Origin: Oscillospiraceae bacterium
Lineage (GTDB): Bacteria > Bacillota > Clostridia > Oscillospirales > Acutalibacteraceae
Length of the DNA stretch: 64,000 nt
Direction of reading: 5' to 3'
NCBI GenBank assembly: GCA_025757685.1
Contig: CP107220.1
Coordinates: forward strand, 955,501-1,019,500
Shown here: piece after piece, positions 7,508 to 15,944 of the stretch
Numbering within the stretch: the first letter of the stretch is position 1
Layout of the letters: each line of letters opens with the position of its first letter
Notes under the pieces: generated by a model
The model's input: only the letters and a program-made list of their open reading frames with translations
What the model was told of the DNA's origin: nothing
Database searches by the model: none
Made by a program: the position numbers and the translations under genes

Positions 7508-10500
7508 TTATTTTGCCAAAGTCACATTCGTCCAGGGACTGTACGAGGTATGGCGCTGGCCTTGCCCGTCTGTGTAAACCACATAGCTGCGTGCAGAGTA
7601 GGTCTGCCCTGCCGGATTGCTGAAGGTGTAGCTGATCAGGTACTGACAGCTGTCCGTCTGGCTGTTGGACTTGGTAATCACCGTCTTGGCACCCTTACCA
7701 TCTGAGCCATTATTAAACTCCAAACCGCAGGCAGTGACCGTATAGGCCGGGTCTGCGCCCTGGGTGTATTGCGCCACAAAGGTCAGCTTGCCGATCTCTG
7801 TGTTCCACACCTGACCGTTCTGGGAAGAAGCATCTTCCGCAGCGCCGCGCAGGGAAGCAATGGGGGCCTTTTGCTGTAACTGGGCAATGGAAGTCACACC
7901 CTGCAGGGTGTACTGATTGAAGTTGGACTGGGTGATTGCCACAAAGTCGCTCTTGGCGCCGGTAGCGTAGCAGTTGTAGGTGGCAGAGTAGCTGACCACA
8001 CGATAGGTGTTGCCGTCTACCGGCAGCGCCCAGCACAGGAAGTCCGCTGCGTCGGAAGTGAGGGTATACGGTGCGTCAAAGGTGTATGTACCTGCATTGG
8101 CGCTGTACACAGGTTTGATCAGGACGGTGCCGTTCTTGGCAAAGGAGGTCACTGCCAGGCTGCCATCCAGCTTGGCGGCGTTTTTGCCGTTCACCAGCCA
8201 GCCGTCCAAGTGGTAGCCCACCAAAGTGCGGGCAGGCGCTGCTGCCAGTACGGTAGACAGGGTCTTGTTCGCAGTCACCGCATACTGGCTGTACACGCTG
8301 TCACCGAAGGCGGACAGGTTCGTCACCGTCACGGTATCTGCCTTGGCAGCGGAGGTAAAGGTCACGGTACTGTCAGCCACCACCTCAAAGGTGTAGCTGG
8401 CGCCCTCCCCTGCTACGGTTACACCGTTGACGGTCCAGGTGCCGTTGGTGGCATTGGGCGCAGTCAAGGTCACGGCGGCGTTGGCGTCGCAAGAATCGGT
8501 GCTGACCGTTTGACCGTCTGCAATAAAGGTCACCTTAAACCGGTTGCTATACATACAGTCGGTATAGGCGGACAGCAGCTGAGCCGTGCAAGCATCAATG
8601 GTAGCCTGCTGCTTTTCGCTCAGCGCATAAGCGGTGCCGTCATTGGTATAGGCGGTAGCCAACACTTCGGTCAAAGCCTGCTCCAGTGCCTGGTACTTGT
8701 CGGCGGCATAGTAGCCGTCCTTACCGGCAGCCACCACAGTCTTTACCCGGCTGACTGCGCTGTCCAGTGCCTCGTATGCACCATAACCGCACAGGGCGTC
8801 ATACGCCTTTTGCAAGTGATCGGCCAAGGTTTGCAGGGCACTGCCGTCCTTTTTATAGTCATTATCTTTCAGGTCGACAAAAGCGCTCTGCGCTGCCTGA
8901 TAAGCCTGTACAAAGTCGCTCCACAAAGCGGCTACATATTTGGTAGAACCGTTATCCAGCACCGTGTTGCCTACGGCGTAGGTGCTCATGCAGTTGTCCA
9001 TTACCGTGCGCAAGTTGGTATAAACATCGGCAGCGGTGTTTACCGTAGCTGCGTTATAAGCAGTCATCGCTGCGTCTGCGTCAGCCTGATAGCCGGTCAC
9101 TGCACCGGCAAGATCAAAGGCATAGTTATAAGCTGCCGGGTTGACACCGCTAACGGTATCCGCCTTGGCCAGCAGATCTGCCAGCCCGCCCTCTTTGTAC
9201 TGGGCGGCTACCTGCTTTTGGGTGGTGGTGTCCAGACCGGCCACAGCATTTGCTAGGGGCGTGTAATTAAGCACGTACTGGGTGCTGTTCAGGGTCAGGT
9301 TCTCCGCTGCGTTGTCCGTATTCTCATTGTTCCGGTTACCGATCACCTTAGCCGTGAACTGCAAGCCGGTGTAGGTCTTGGCATATTCATTGGTGCCGAA
9401 GGTGGGGTTCAGGAATGCCTGGTTGTTCCAGAAACGAGAAGTACCGGTATTATCCTGATTGGCAGTCATATCTGCCGTGGTGCCCGCCTGGTGACCAAAG
9501 GTGGCGTTGTTGCTGGTGGCGGTCTTGCCGGGCCAGGTACTATACGCACCTTCCGCATAACCATACCACAGGTGGCTGAGCATCAGGTCACTGCTCAGGG
9601 GTGCAACATAAGCAATTTTGCCGTAAGTGGTCTTTTTGTTGAAGATACTGCCACTGCTGTTCTCTATCTTTTTACTCTCCACAACCACCGGGAAACCGGG
9701 ATTGCTGTCGCCGTTTTTCAGCAGCACGGTGGTGCTGGGACTTGCGATCTTAAAGTTTACATAACCGACGCTCTGATAGCTGTCAGCGGTGGTCTCGCCG
9801 CTGTACACATAATCCTTGGTGCTGTACAGCACATCGGTGTAGCCGTCGGTGGCCTCTGTGGTGCCAAAGTAGCCCTTGCCCATCTGGGGCCGGGTGTATT
9901 CCTGCATGGCAGCCATACCGGCAATCAGTGCGTCCGTGGCTGCTTTCAGCCGGGCAGCAGACACATCGGCCCCGCCGTAACGGGCAGCGTCCAGCAGACG
10001 GTTGGCCTGCACATAAGCAGCGTAAGCGGCAGAAGCGTTGGTGTACAGCTTGCCGCCTTGCAGCAGTGCCTCAAAGGCAGCCACCTGCGTAGTCAGCTCA
10101 GACTGGGTGCCCTGGGCAGAAGTGGCAGAGAACTGCAAGTTGCCGTAATTGCCGATCATACGAACAGCGTTATCTTTGTTGGCTGCGTCAGAATAGCCAA
10201 GGCCAACATAAAATGCAGCGCCGTCGGCCACTTCCCGGGCGTCGATCACGCCCGCAACCGTGGCAGCCAGCTTGCCATTCACATACAGAACCGTTTCTTT
10301 GCCATTATAAGAAATGGTATAATTGGCCTCTTGGCCGGCAGGTACGGTCACCTTTTGGGCAGCGGTCTTATTTGTACCGCCTGAATAAACGGAAAGCGTG
10401 CCGTCGCAGCCCAGGCGGATAAAGTCCTTGTCCGCAGCAGCCAGTGCAAACACGGTGCCGCTGGTGCCTAGGTCGTTATCGTCCGTCTGTCGGGTATGAC

Positions 10501-11791
10501 TAAAGGACACGGTAAAGCTGTCCGTTTTCATCAGTGCCTGAATCACCGGGTCATTGACGAACACTTGGCCCTGATTGAGCCACAGCTTGCCGCCCTGCTC
10601 TGCAATGCCGGCCTTGTTCATCTGGTACTCATAGGTGTAGCCGCTGGAATCCGTCTGCTTGGTATAGGTCCAGTCAGAGGTCAAGTTTAGGTCGGAGTCA
10701 AAGCGATAGCGCATATCCGTAGAGCGCTGGGCCTTGAGCATGGTATTATATTCCTCATCGGTAATGGCCAGCACGGAGCCGTGGCGGGGAGACAGCTGGT
10801 TTAAGGTATACTGGCTGTCCGTGAGCTTTTCAAAGTTCTTAAAGTCCGTAGACTGGAACGCCAGATAGTGACCGCTGTTGCCGTACTCATCTGCCAGCAT
10901 CACCATGGTGTTGGTGCCGGTAATAAAGTGGGAATTGCACCCCTCCATTTTTGTGGAACGGCTGTTGTAAACCTTAACAGGCGTGCAGGCGGAATACTGC
11001 TCCGCGTCTTTCAGACCCGTGGAGGACACATAGTAGATGGTCTTTTCCCCGTCCGCCTCATTCTTATAATACATATAATAAATGCCGTTAGCGGAATCGT
11101 AGATGATATCCGCATCAATAGAGGCGTCACCATTGGGATTCTTATACAGCAACTGAGGCGCACTGTAATGGGTCACATCCATCAGATTGTCCGTAAGCAT
11201 ATAATAAATCTTCTGTTCCGAACCGCCGGTAAAGCTGGAGGTGGACAGAGAGAAATACACCATATACTTGCCGGTGGAAGCGTCCCAGATCACCTGAGGC
11301 GCCCAAAAGCAATGAACAGTTTCATTGGCAGGCAAAGCAGGAGTGCCGTCTGCATTCTTCACATCCTTAATGGAGATATGAGACTCCTCGGACCAATTTA
11401 CCAGATCCGCAGAACGCCACACGGTCATAGCGTCGTTCACATCCCACCAGCCAAGGGAAGCATCCATATCCGTTGCTACCATATAGAAGTAGCCGTCCTG
11501 ACCACGGAACAGATATGGGTCACGGGCACAGCCGGTGCCGGTAGTCTGCTCTGCAACAGGCCGGTTGCCGTTAATGGCAGTAAAGTTGTAGCCGTCGTCA
11601 GAAACAGCAAAACGAATCTTCTGTTCACTGGTATTGTTGCCGGTAAAATAGGCAAAAACATACTTACCGCCGGCAGAAGTTGCCGGGGTGGCGGCAGAAG
11701 CAGCAAAAGGCAGAGCAGTAAAGCAAGTGAGCGCCATCAGCACTGCAAGGAAAACTGCAAGCAGCCGTTTGCCGGTTAATTTTTTGCGCAT
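7508..11791 (-). CDS. Very large secreted GH43-like glycoside hydrolase, 1427 aa
   Basis: Exported multidomain protein. Signal peptide at residues 1-33 (KRLLAVFLAVLMALTCF, cut after ASA). Residues about 44-350 form a five-bladed propeller typical of family GH43: RDPYLFRG (D91), SIDADII (D226/D228), KMEGC with the likely acid E283, and SPRHGSV (H337). Next come a concanavalin-like sugar-binding region (about 360-575), Ala-rich helical segments resembling FIVAR modules (about 580-660 and later), a long unassigned part with YFGTTEATDG, and beta-sandwich modules (about 1130-1200 and the C-terminus). There is no sorting signal or membrane anchor. Substrate is probably a side-chain arabinose/galactose-type glycan, but this is uncertain. 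I start at the ATG at 11791 (GGAGG 9 bases upstream), not at upstream in-frame codons. Confidence 0.8.
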   Translation of the reverse strand: MRKKLTGKRLLAVFLAVLMALTCFTALPFAASAATPATSAGGKYVFAYFTGNNTSEQKIRFAVSDDGYNFTAINGNRPVAEQTTGTGCARDPYLFRGQDGYFYMVATDMDASLGWWDVNDAMTVWRSADLVNWSEESHISIKDVKNADGTPALPANETVHCFWAPQVIWDASTGKYMVYFSLSTSSFTGGSEQKIYYMLTDNLMDVTHYSAPQLLYKNPNGDASIDADIIYDSANGIYYMYYKNEADGEKTIYYVSSTGLKDAEQYSACTPVKVYNSRSTKMEGCNSHFITGTNTMVMLADEYGNSGHYLAFQSTDFKNFEKLTDSQYTLNQLSPRHGSVLAITDEEYNTMLKAQRSTDMRYRFDSDLNLTSDWTYTKQTDSSGYTYEYQMNKAGIAEQGGKLWLNQGQVFVNDPVIQALMKTDSFTVSFSHTRQTDDNDLGTSGTVFALAAADKDFIRLGCDGTLSVYSGGTNKTAAQKVTVPAGQEANYTISYNGKETVLYVNGKLAATVAGVIDAREVADGAAFYVGLGYSDAANKDNAVRMIGNYGNLQFSATSAQGTQSELTTQVAAFEALLQGGKLYTNASAAYAAYVQANRLLDAARYGGADVSAARLKAATDALIAGMAAMQEYTRPQMGKGYFGTTEATDGYTDVLYSTKDYVYSGETTADSYQSVGYVNFKIASPSTTVLLKNGDSNPGFPVVVESKKIENSSGSIFNKKTTYGKIAYVAPLSSDLMLSHLWYGYAEGAYSTWPGKTATSNNATFGHQAGTTADMTANQDNTGTSRFWNNQAFLNPTFGTNEYAKTYTGLQFTAKVIGNRNNENTDNAAENLTLNSTQYVLNYTPLANAVAGLDTTTQKQVAAQYKEGGLADLLAKADTVSGVNPAAYNYAFDLAGAVTGYQADADAAMTAYNAATVNTAADVYTNLRTVMDNCMSTYAVGNTVLDNGSTKYVAALWSDFVQAYQAAQSAFVDLKDNDYKKDGSALQTLADHLQKAYDALCGYGAYEALDSAVSRVKTVVAAGKDGYYAADKYQALEQALTEVLATAYTNDGTAYALSEKQQATIDACTAQLLSAYTDCMYSNRFKVTFIADGQTVSTDSCDANAAVTLTAPNATNGTWTVNGVTVAGEGASYTFEVVADSTVTFTSAAKADTVTVTNLSAFGDSVYSQYAVTANKTLSTVLAAAPARTLVGYHLDGWLVNGKNAAKLDGSLAVTSFAKNGTVLIKPVYSANAGTYTFDAPYTLTSDAADFLCWALPVDGNTYRVVSYSATYNCYATGAKSDFVAITQSNFNQYTLQGVTSIAQLQQKAPIASLRGAAEDASSQNGQVWNTEIGKLTFVAQYTQGADPAYTVTACGLEFNNGSDGKGAKTVITKSNSQTDSCQYLISYTFSNPAGQTYSARSYVVYTDGQGQRHTSYSPWTNVTLAK

Positions 11792-11853
11792 AGATTTGCA
11801 CCTCCGATTTCCTTTTTGGGCAGAAAAAAACAGACTGCACCAAAATCTGATAT

Positions 11854-11882
11854 ATAGTACCCCCAAAGGGGTCAAAAGTCAA
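11854..11882 (-). promoter_or_regulatory. Promoter of the GH43-like gene
   Basis: Minus strand: -35 TTGACT (11877-11882), 17-base spacer, -10 TACTAT (11854-11859), 62 bases before the chosen start. The spacer contains CCCCTTTGGGGG, a perfect short palindrome that could be an operator. Confidence 0.6.
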
Positions 11883-11985
11883 TACATTGTAGATAAGTGG
11901 TACAGATATTTCTGTTTGTTCAATTTTGATGACTGCTTTACCACCCGTATCTGTCTGTGTTTCGTCAAAACCGATCAGCATCACG

Positions 11986-12017
11986 CAAAAAGGCCGCCGT
12001 GCATACGCACAACGGCC
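11986..12017 (-). terminator. Terminator of the groESL transcript
   Basis: GGCCG and GTGC blocks pair with GCAC and CGGCC (a small internal bulge) and TTTTT follows on the minus strand. It is the first good terminator after groEL, so the 162-bp repeat array lies inside the groEL 3' untranslated region. Confidence 0.75.
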
Positions 12018-12033
12018 AAATTTTGCTATATTT

Positions 12034-12484
12034 ATGCGGTTATTTCCGCAACACATCGACCATGCGGCTACGCAAAGGTCCACCGGACCTTTGCTCCCAA
12101 ATCAAAGATTTGGAGCCTTGTGCCGCATCATCTCATGCGGCATTCGTACATGCCGCCCTGGCAGATTAAGCTTTCTCCGCACTGCTCTCGGTGGTATGCA
12201 GTTCTTTCCGCAACACATCAACCATGCGGCTACGCAAAGGTCCACCGGACCTTTGCTCCCAAATCAAAGATTTGGAGCCTTGTGCCGCATCATCTCACGC
12301 GGCATTAGTACATGCCGCCCTGGCAGATTAAGCTTTCTCCGCACTGCTCTCGGTGGTATGCGGTTATTTCCGCAACACATCGACCATGCGGCTACGCAAA
12401 GGTCCACCGGACCTTTGCTCCCAAATCAAAGATTTGGAGCCTTGTGCCGCATCATCTCATGCGGCATTAGTACATGCCGCCCTG
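12034..12484. repeat. 162-bp tandem repeat array (2.8 copies) overlapping the groEL 3' end
   Basis: Copies start at 12034, 12196 and 12358, an exact period of 162 bases; the last copy stops at 12484 inside groEL after 127 bases. Only a handful of bases differ between copies. Each unit contains an outer stem ATGCGGC/GCCGCAT (copy 1: 12062-12068 and 12122-12128) enclosing two hairpins: GCAAAGGTCC/GGACCTTTGC (10-bp perfect, loop ACC) and CCAAATC/GATTTGG (7-bp, loop AAA). A third hairpin, GCGGCAT/ATGCCGC, holds the groEL stop codon in its loop. The unit therefore repeats the last five groEL codons (QGGMY) plus structured downstream sequence and a 35-base linker. This is the only content of the 11,883-12,466 gap. 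Confidence 0.9.
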
Positions 12485-14107
12485 AGATGCTGCGGCCATC
12501 GCAGCAGCATTTGCAGCGTCAGCCTGCGGATCCTTAATGTCAGTCACCAAACTTTCGGTAGTCAGCACCATGGAAGCCACGGAAGCGGCGTTCTGAATTG
12601 CAGAACGGGTCACCTTTGCCGGGTCCACAATACCGGCCTCGATCATATCGCCATAGGTATTGGTGGCGAAGTTGAAGCCGTAACCGGCCTTGCCGGAAGC
12701 CATGATCTTGTCTACGATCACGCTGCCCTCCAGGCCTGCATTTGCAGCGATCTGGCGCACCGGCTCCTCCAGAGCCTTCAGCACGATCTTCACGCCAGTC
12801 TTAAAGTCTGCGTCATCGGTATCCAGCAGCTTCTCCACAGCGGGAATGGTGTTGATCAGTGCCACACCGCCGCCGGCAACGATGCCCTCTTCCACAGCAG
12901 CCTTAGTAGCAGCCAAAGCATCCTCAATGCGCAGCTTTTTCTCTTTCATCTCTGTCTCGGTAGCAGCACCCACCTTAACAACGGCTACGCCGCCGGCCAT
13001 CTTTGCCAGGCGCTCTTGCAGCTTCTCCCGATCAAAGTCAGAGGTAGAAGCCTCAATGGCAGTGCGAATCTGACCCACACGCGCTTTAATATCATCGCTG
13101 TTGCCGGCGCCGTCTACGATAATGGTGTTCTCCTTGGTCACCTTCACCTGGCGGGCAGTACCCAGCATCTGCATAGTAGCGTCCTTCAGTTCCAGACCCA
13201 GGTCAGAAGTAATCACCTGGCCGCCGGTCAGCACGGCAATATCCTGAAGCATATCCTTGCGGCGATCACCAAAGCCGGGAGCCTTAACGCACACGCAGGT
13301 AAAGGTGCCGCGCAGCTTGTTCAGCAGAATGGTCTGCAAGGCCTCGCCCTCTACATCCTCTGCAATGATTACCAGCTTCTGGCCGTTCTTCAGCACAGCC
13401 TCCAACAGGGGCAGAATATCCTGTACAGTGCTGATCTTCTTATCGGTAATGAGAATCTTAGCGTCATCCAACACAGCTTCCATCTTATCGGTATCGGTCA
13501 CCATATAAGGAGAAATGTAGCCACGATCGAACTGCATACCCTCAACCACCTCGCAAGTGGTCTCTGCGGTCTTGGACTCCTCTACGGTGATCACGCCGTC
13601 GGCAGATACCTTTTCCATGGCCTCAGCAATCAGCTTGCCAACCGTCTCATCTGCAGCAGACACGGTAGCCACGCGGGCAATATCATCGCTGCCGCTAACG
13701 GCCTTGCTCTCTTTTTGGATGCCGGCCACAGCAGCGTCCACAGCGGCCTTAATGCCGTTCTTCACAACCATGGGATTGGCACCGGCAGCCACATTCTTCA
13801 TGCCCTCGCGCACCAGCGCCTGCGCCAGCAGCGTAGCAGTGGTGGTACCGTCACCGGCATCGTCATTGGTCTTGGAAGAAACTTCCTTCACCAGCTGGGC
13901 GCCCATATTCTCAAAAGGCTCCTCCAGCTCAATCTCCTTGGCAATGGTCACACCGTCGTTGGTGATCAGCGGTGCGCCGTACTTCTTATCCAGTACCACA
14001 TTGCGGCCCTTGGGGCCAAGGGTAATCTTAACGGTATTGGCCAGCTTGTCAATACCGGTCTGCAACGCCTTGCGAGCATCCTCGCCATAAATAATATCTT
14101 TTGCCAT
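12467..14107 (-). CDS. groEL: Chaperonin GroEL
   Basis: The 546-residue large chaperonin subunit, which folds proteins with GroES in the cytosol using ATP. It starts MAKDIIYGEDARKAL and has the ATP-site DAGDGTTTAT (about 83-92), VVEGMQFDRGYISPYM and the GAATETEMKEKK region. GGAGG precedes the ATG. The C-terminus is A-rich and ends SQGGMY rather than the common GGM-repeat tail. It follows groES by 14 bases and shares its CIRCE-controlled promoter. The stop codon lies in a hairpin loop and the last codons are repeated in the downstream array. Confidence 0.99.
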   Translation of the reverse strand: MAKDIIYGEDARKALQTGIDKLANTVKITLGPKGRNVVLDKKYGAPLITNDGVTIAKEIELEEPFENMGAQLVKEVSSKTNDDAGDGTTTATLLAQALVREGMKNVAAGANPMVVKNGIKAAVDAAVAGIQKESKAVSGSDDIARVATVSAADETVGKLIAEAMEKVSADGVITVEESKTAETTCEVVEGMQFDRGYISPYMVTDTDKMEAVLDDAKILITDKKISTVQDILPLLEAVLKNGQKLVIIAEDVEGEALQTILLNKLRGTFTCVCVKAPGFGDRRKDMLQDIAVLTGGQVITSDLGLELKDATMQMLGTARQVKVTKENTIIVDGAGNSDDIKARVGQIRTAIEASTSDFDREKLQERLAKMAGGVAVVKVGAATETEMKEKKLRIEDALAATKAAVEEGIVAGGGVALINTIPAVEKLLDTDDADFKTGVKIVLKALEEPVRQIAANAGLEGSVIVDKIMASGKAGYGFNFATNTYGDMIEAGIVDPAKVTRSAIQNAASVASMVLTTESLVTDIKDPQADAANAAAMAAASQGGMY

Positions 14108-14121
14108 AACGGAACTCCTCC

Positions 14122-14394
14122 TTACTCAACTACAGCCAAAATGTCTTTGACCTCGGAAATGGTGTACTCCTGACCGTCCACCTTAATCTGGGTGCCGCTG
14201 TACTTGCCGATAATCACCTTATCGCCAACAGCAACAGTCATGGGGTGTTTGTCGGTGCCGGGACCAACGGCAACAACTTCGGACACCTCGGGCTTCTCCT
14301 GTGCAGAAGCTGCCAGAATAATGCCAGAAGCGGTGGTTTCCTCAGCCTCACAGGCTTTTAGCAGAACACGGTCTGCAAGCGGTTTAATAGTCAT
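14122..14394 (-). CDS. groES: Co-chaperonin GroES
   Basis: The 90-residue lid of the GroEL chamber. It begins MTIKPLADRVLLKACEAEET and contains the mobile loop (TTASGIILAASAQEKPE) and ends with a QEYTISEVKDILAVVE tail, all typical. GAGGTG lies 9 bases before the ATG. First gene of the groES-groEL operon, directly downstream of a CIRCE operator and a sigma-A type promoter. Confidence 0.98.
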   Translation of the reverse strand: MTIKPLADRVLLKACEAEETTASGIILAASAQEKPEVSEVVAVGPGTDKHPMTVAVGDKVIIGKYSGTQIKVDGQEYTISEVKDILAVVE

Positions 14395-14428
14395 AACTTT
14401 TCACCTCGTCAAAAGTATTTGTTTTATG

Positions 14429-14455
14429 TTAGCACTCTTCACTTCCGAGTGCTAA
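14429..14455. promoter_or_regulatory. CIRCE operator (HrcA binding site)
   Basis: TTAGCACTC, nine bases, GAGTGCTAA: a perfect match to the consensus CIRCE element. Established knowledge: HrcA represses class I heat-shock genes through this site. hrcA itself is not in the window. Confidence 0.98.
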
Positions 14456-14460
14456 TATTT

Positions 14461-14488
14461 ATTTTAGCAAGTTTTTTCCATTTGTCAA
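14461..14488 (-). promoter_or_regulatory. Promoter of groES-groEL
   Basis: Minus strand: -35 TTGACA (14483-14488), 16-base spacer, -10 TAAAAT (14461-14466), immediately before the CIRCE element. Confidence 0.75.
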
Positions 14489-14550
14489 TAGGATTTCAAA
14501 ATTCTTCATAAAAAATCCGATAATCCGTAATCCAATCGTCAAAAAGCAAC

Positions 14551-14590
14551 AAAAAATACGCACCGTCGGCAAAAACCGACAGTGCGCAAA
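14551..14590 (-). terminator. Terminator after the phosphoesterase gene
   Basis: A long stem (TGCGCACTGTCGG with CCGACGGTGCG, one G-U pair) is followed by TATTTTTTG on the minus strand. It closes the eight-gene operon that starts at 21255. Confidence 0.85.
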
Positions 14591-14597
14591 AGAGGCA

Positions 14598-15944
14598 TTA
14601 TCGCGCGTCCAGCACCGGCAATCCGGAGGTGGTGATCTCCTGCATGGTAACGGACTCACGGGCGTCATTCTGGTACTTGTCCTGATAATAATTCTCCTGG
14701 TGGAAGTCCAGACCGCCGTTTTTGTCGTAGTCCAAGATGGTGCAGCCGCGCTGGGTGCCCTGCTTATAAATACCCACATAAGCCAGGTAGTCAATAGAAT
14801 AGCCGTAGGTCAAGTTGATTCCTTTGTAATTCAGGGAGAAGTTGTTGTAATGATCATGGCCGCAGAAGGTGCTGTCCGTGCTACCCAACTCCTGCATCGT
14901 CTCAAACAGCTGATCCGGGTGGATACCGCAGTACACCACTTTGCCGCTCTCACCGGGCAAGCCGTAACGGTACTTCACATTCTTCGTATCTTTATAATCA
15001 TTCTCCACATACTCAGTCCAGGCCAAGCGGTACTCCTCCATGGGGAAATGGAAAAAGACGGAAGTGGGCACCACTTTTTCCAGTTCTGCATACGACTTCT
15101 GCTTGGCAGCCGGCAGAGCCTTGGCCGCGTCTTGGTTCCGTTTTGCCAGATCCAGCACTACATTCTTGTACCAATTGATCTGATTCTCGTGGATATTATC
15201 GTACAGCCAACGAATACCCAAAACATCACCGTCAATATAAGAGTGACTGTCCAGCGTAATTAAAGAGCGTGTGATCACGCCGTTACTGTTAACAATGTTG
15301 ATGACCTGGTTGCCCACGCCGTCCACATCTTCCGGACCGGGCTGCAGCAGGCAGTGCTTGTATTGCTCGCTGCGGTAAAAGTCCGTCAGTTGCTCGCGCG
15401 TGTAATAGCTGTACGCCTCTGTATCATGGTTGCCGTAAGCCAAAGTCCAGTACACGCCCAGCGTTTCCATCAGCTCTGCAAAAATCTTGGCGCCGGACTT
15501 GTTATTGAAAGTGCCTGCCTGGAACGGCACCGGGTAAGAAATATCGCCGGTGACTACCACGAAGTCCGGCTTTTCTACCCGAATCATTGTAGCTACGGTA
15601 TTGATCGCCATAGCGTCCTTTTTAATAGACATCCAACCGCCGCCGATATGTACATCCGTCAGCTGCATCACTTTCAGTCCCTTGTCACTCTTAATGTTCA
15701 CATAGCCGTTGTCCTCTACGCTGTATTCCAGCTGGGCGCAACCGGCAGAACCGTAGTTGTGGGCTTTGTTGATGTTAGACTGAACACCGATTACGGAGAT
15801 CAAGGTAGTGATCCCCACGAACAGCGCCAAAATAACTAAAAAGCCGATAAAAATTTTCAGTGCAATCTTCCTGCGCTTCTTTTTGGTCAGCGCCTTTTCC
15901 AATCTTTGCTCTTCTGTCAAAAGAGCCCCTTTTTTGTTAGACAT
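14598..15944 (-). CDS. Membrane-anchored metallophosphoesterase
   Basis: A 448-residue calcineurin-type phosphoesterase. A basic N-terminus (KKKRRK) leads into one membrane helix at about 27-52, so the catalytic domain is probably outside the cell. The metal ligands are visible: DVH (D97, H99), GD (D134), GNHD (N172-D174), a later FFHFPMEE histidine and CGHDH. Substrate is unknown; relatives act on diverse phosphodiesters and UDP-diacylglucosamine. Its start overlaps the end of the CDF gene by 8 bases. Last gene of the operon. Confidence 0.9.
   Translation of the reverse strand: MSNKKGALLTEEQRLEKALTKKKRRKIALKIFIGFLVILALFVGITTLISVIGVQSNINKAHNYGSAGCAQLEYSVEDNGYVNIKSDKGLKVMQLTDVHIGGGWMSIKKDAMAINTVATMIRVEKPDFVVVTGDISYPVPFQAGTFNNKSGAKIFAELMETLGVYWTLAYGNHDTEAYSYYTREQLTDFYRSEQYKHCLLQPGPEDVDGVGNQVINIVNSNGVITRSLITLDSHSYIDGDVLGIRWLYDNIHENQINWYKNVVLDLAKRNQDAAKALPAAKQKSYAELEKVVPTSVFFHFPMEEYRLAWTEYVENDYKDTKNVKYRYGLPGESGKVVYCGIHPDQLFETMQELGSTDSTFCGHDHYNNFSLNYKGINLTYGYSIDYLAYVGIYKQGTQRGCTILDYDKNGGLDFHQENYYQDKYQNDARESVTMQEITTSGLPVLDAR

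Noticed and set aside
12062..12128. Possible tRNA in the repeat unit because of a stem enclosing hairpins
   Set aside because: Outer stem and two hairpins resemble a cloverleaf, but there is no T-arm consensus, no anticodon loop of seven and no CCA-side geometry.
12034..12484. Possible CRISPR array
   Set aside because: The repeat is 162 bp with no spacers; units are adjacent and themselves contain coding sequence.
11926..12537. Plus-strand open frame of about 200 codons made of near-identical 54-residue units
   Set aside because: It is a by-product of the 162-bp repeat (a multiple of three) and of antisense groEL codons. No ribosome site or promoter supports it, and the hairpins explain the sequence better.
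12353..14173. 606-codon open frame antisense to groEL
   Set aside because: Shadow of groEL codon usage; no start signals, and the opposite strand is an unmistakable chaperonin.
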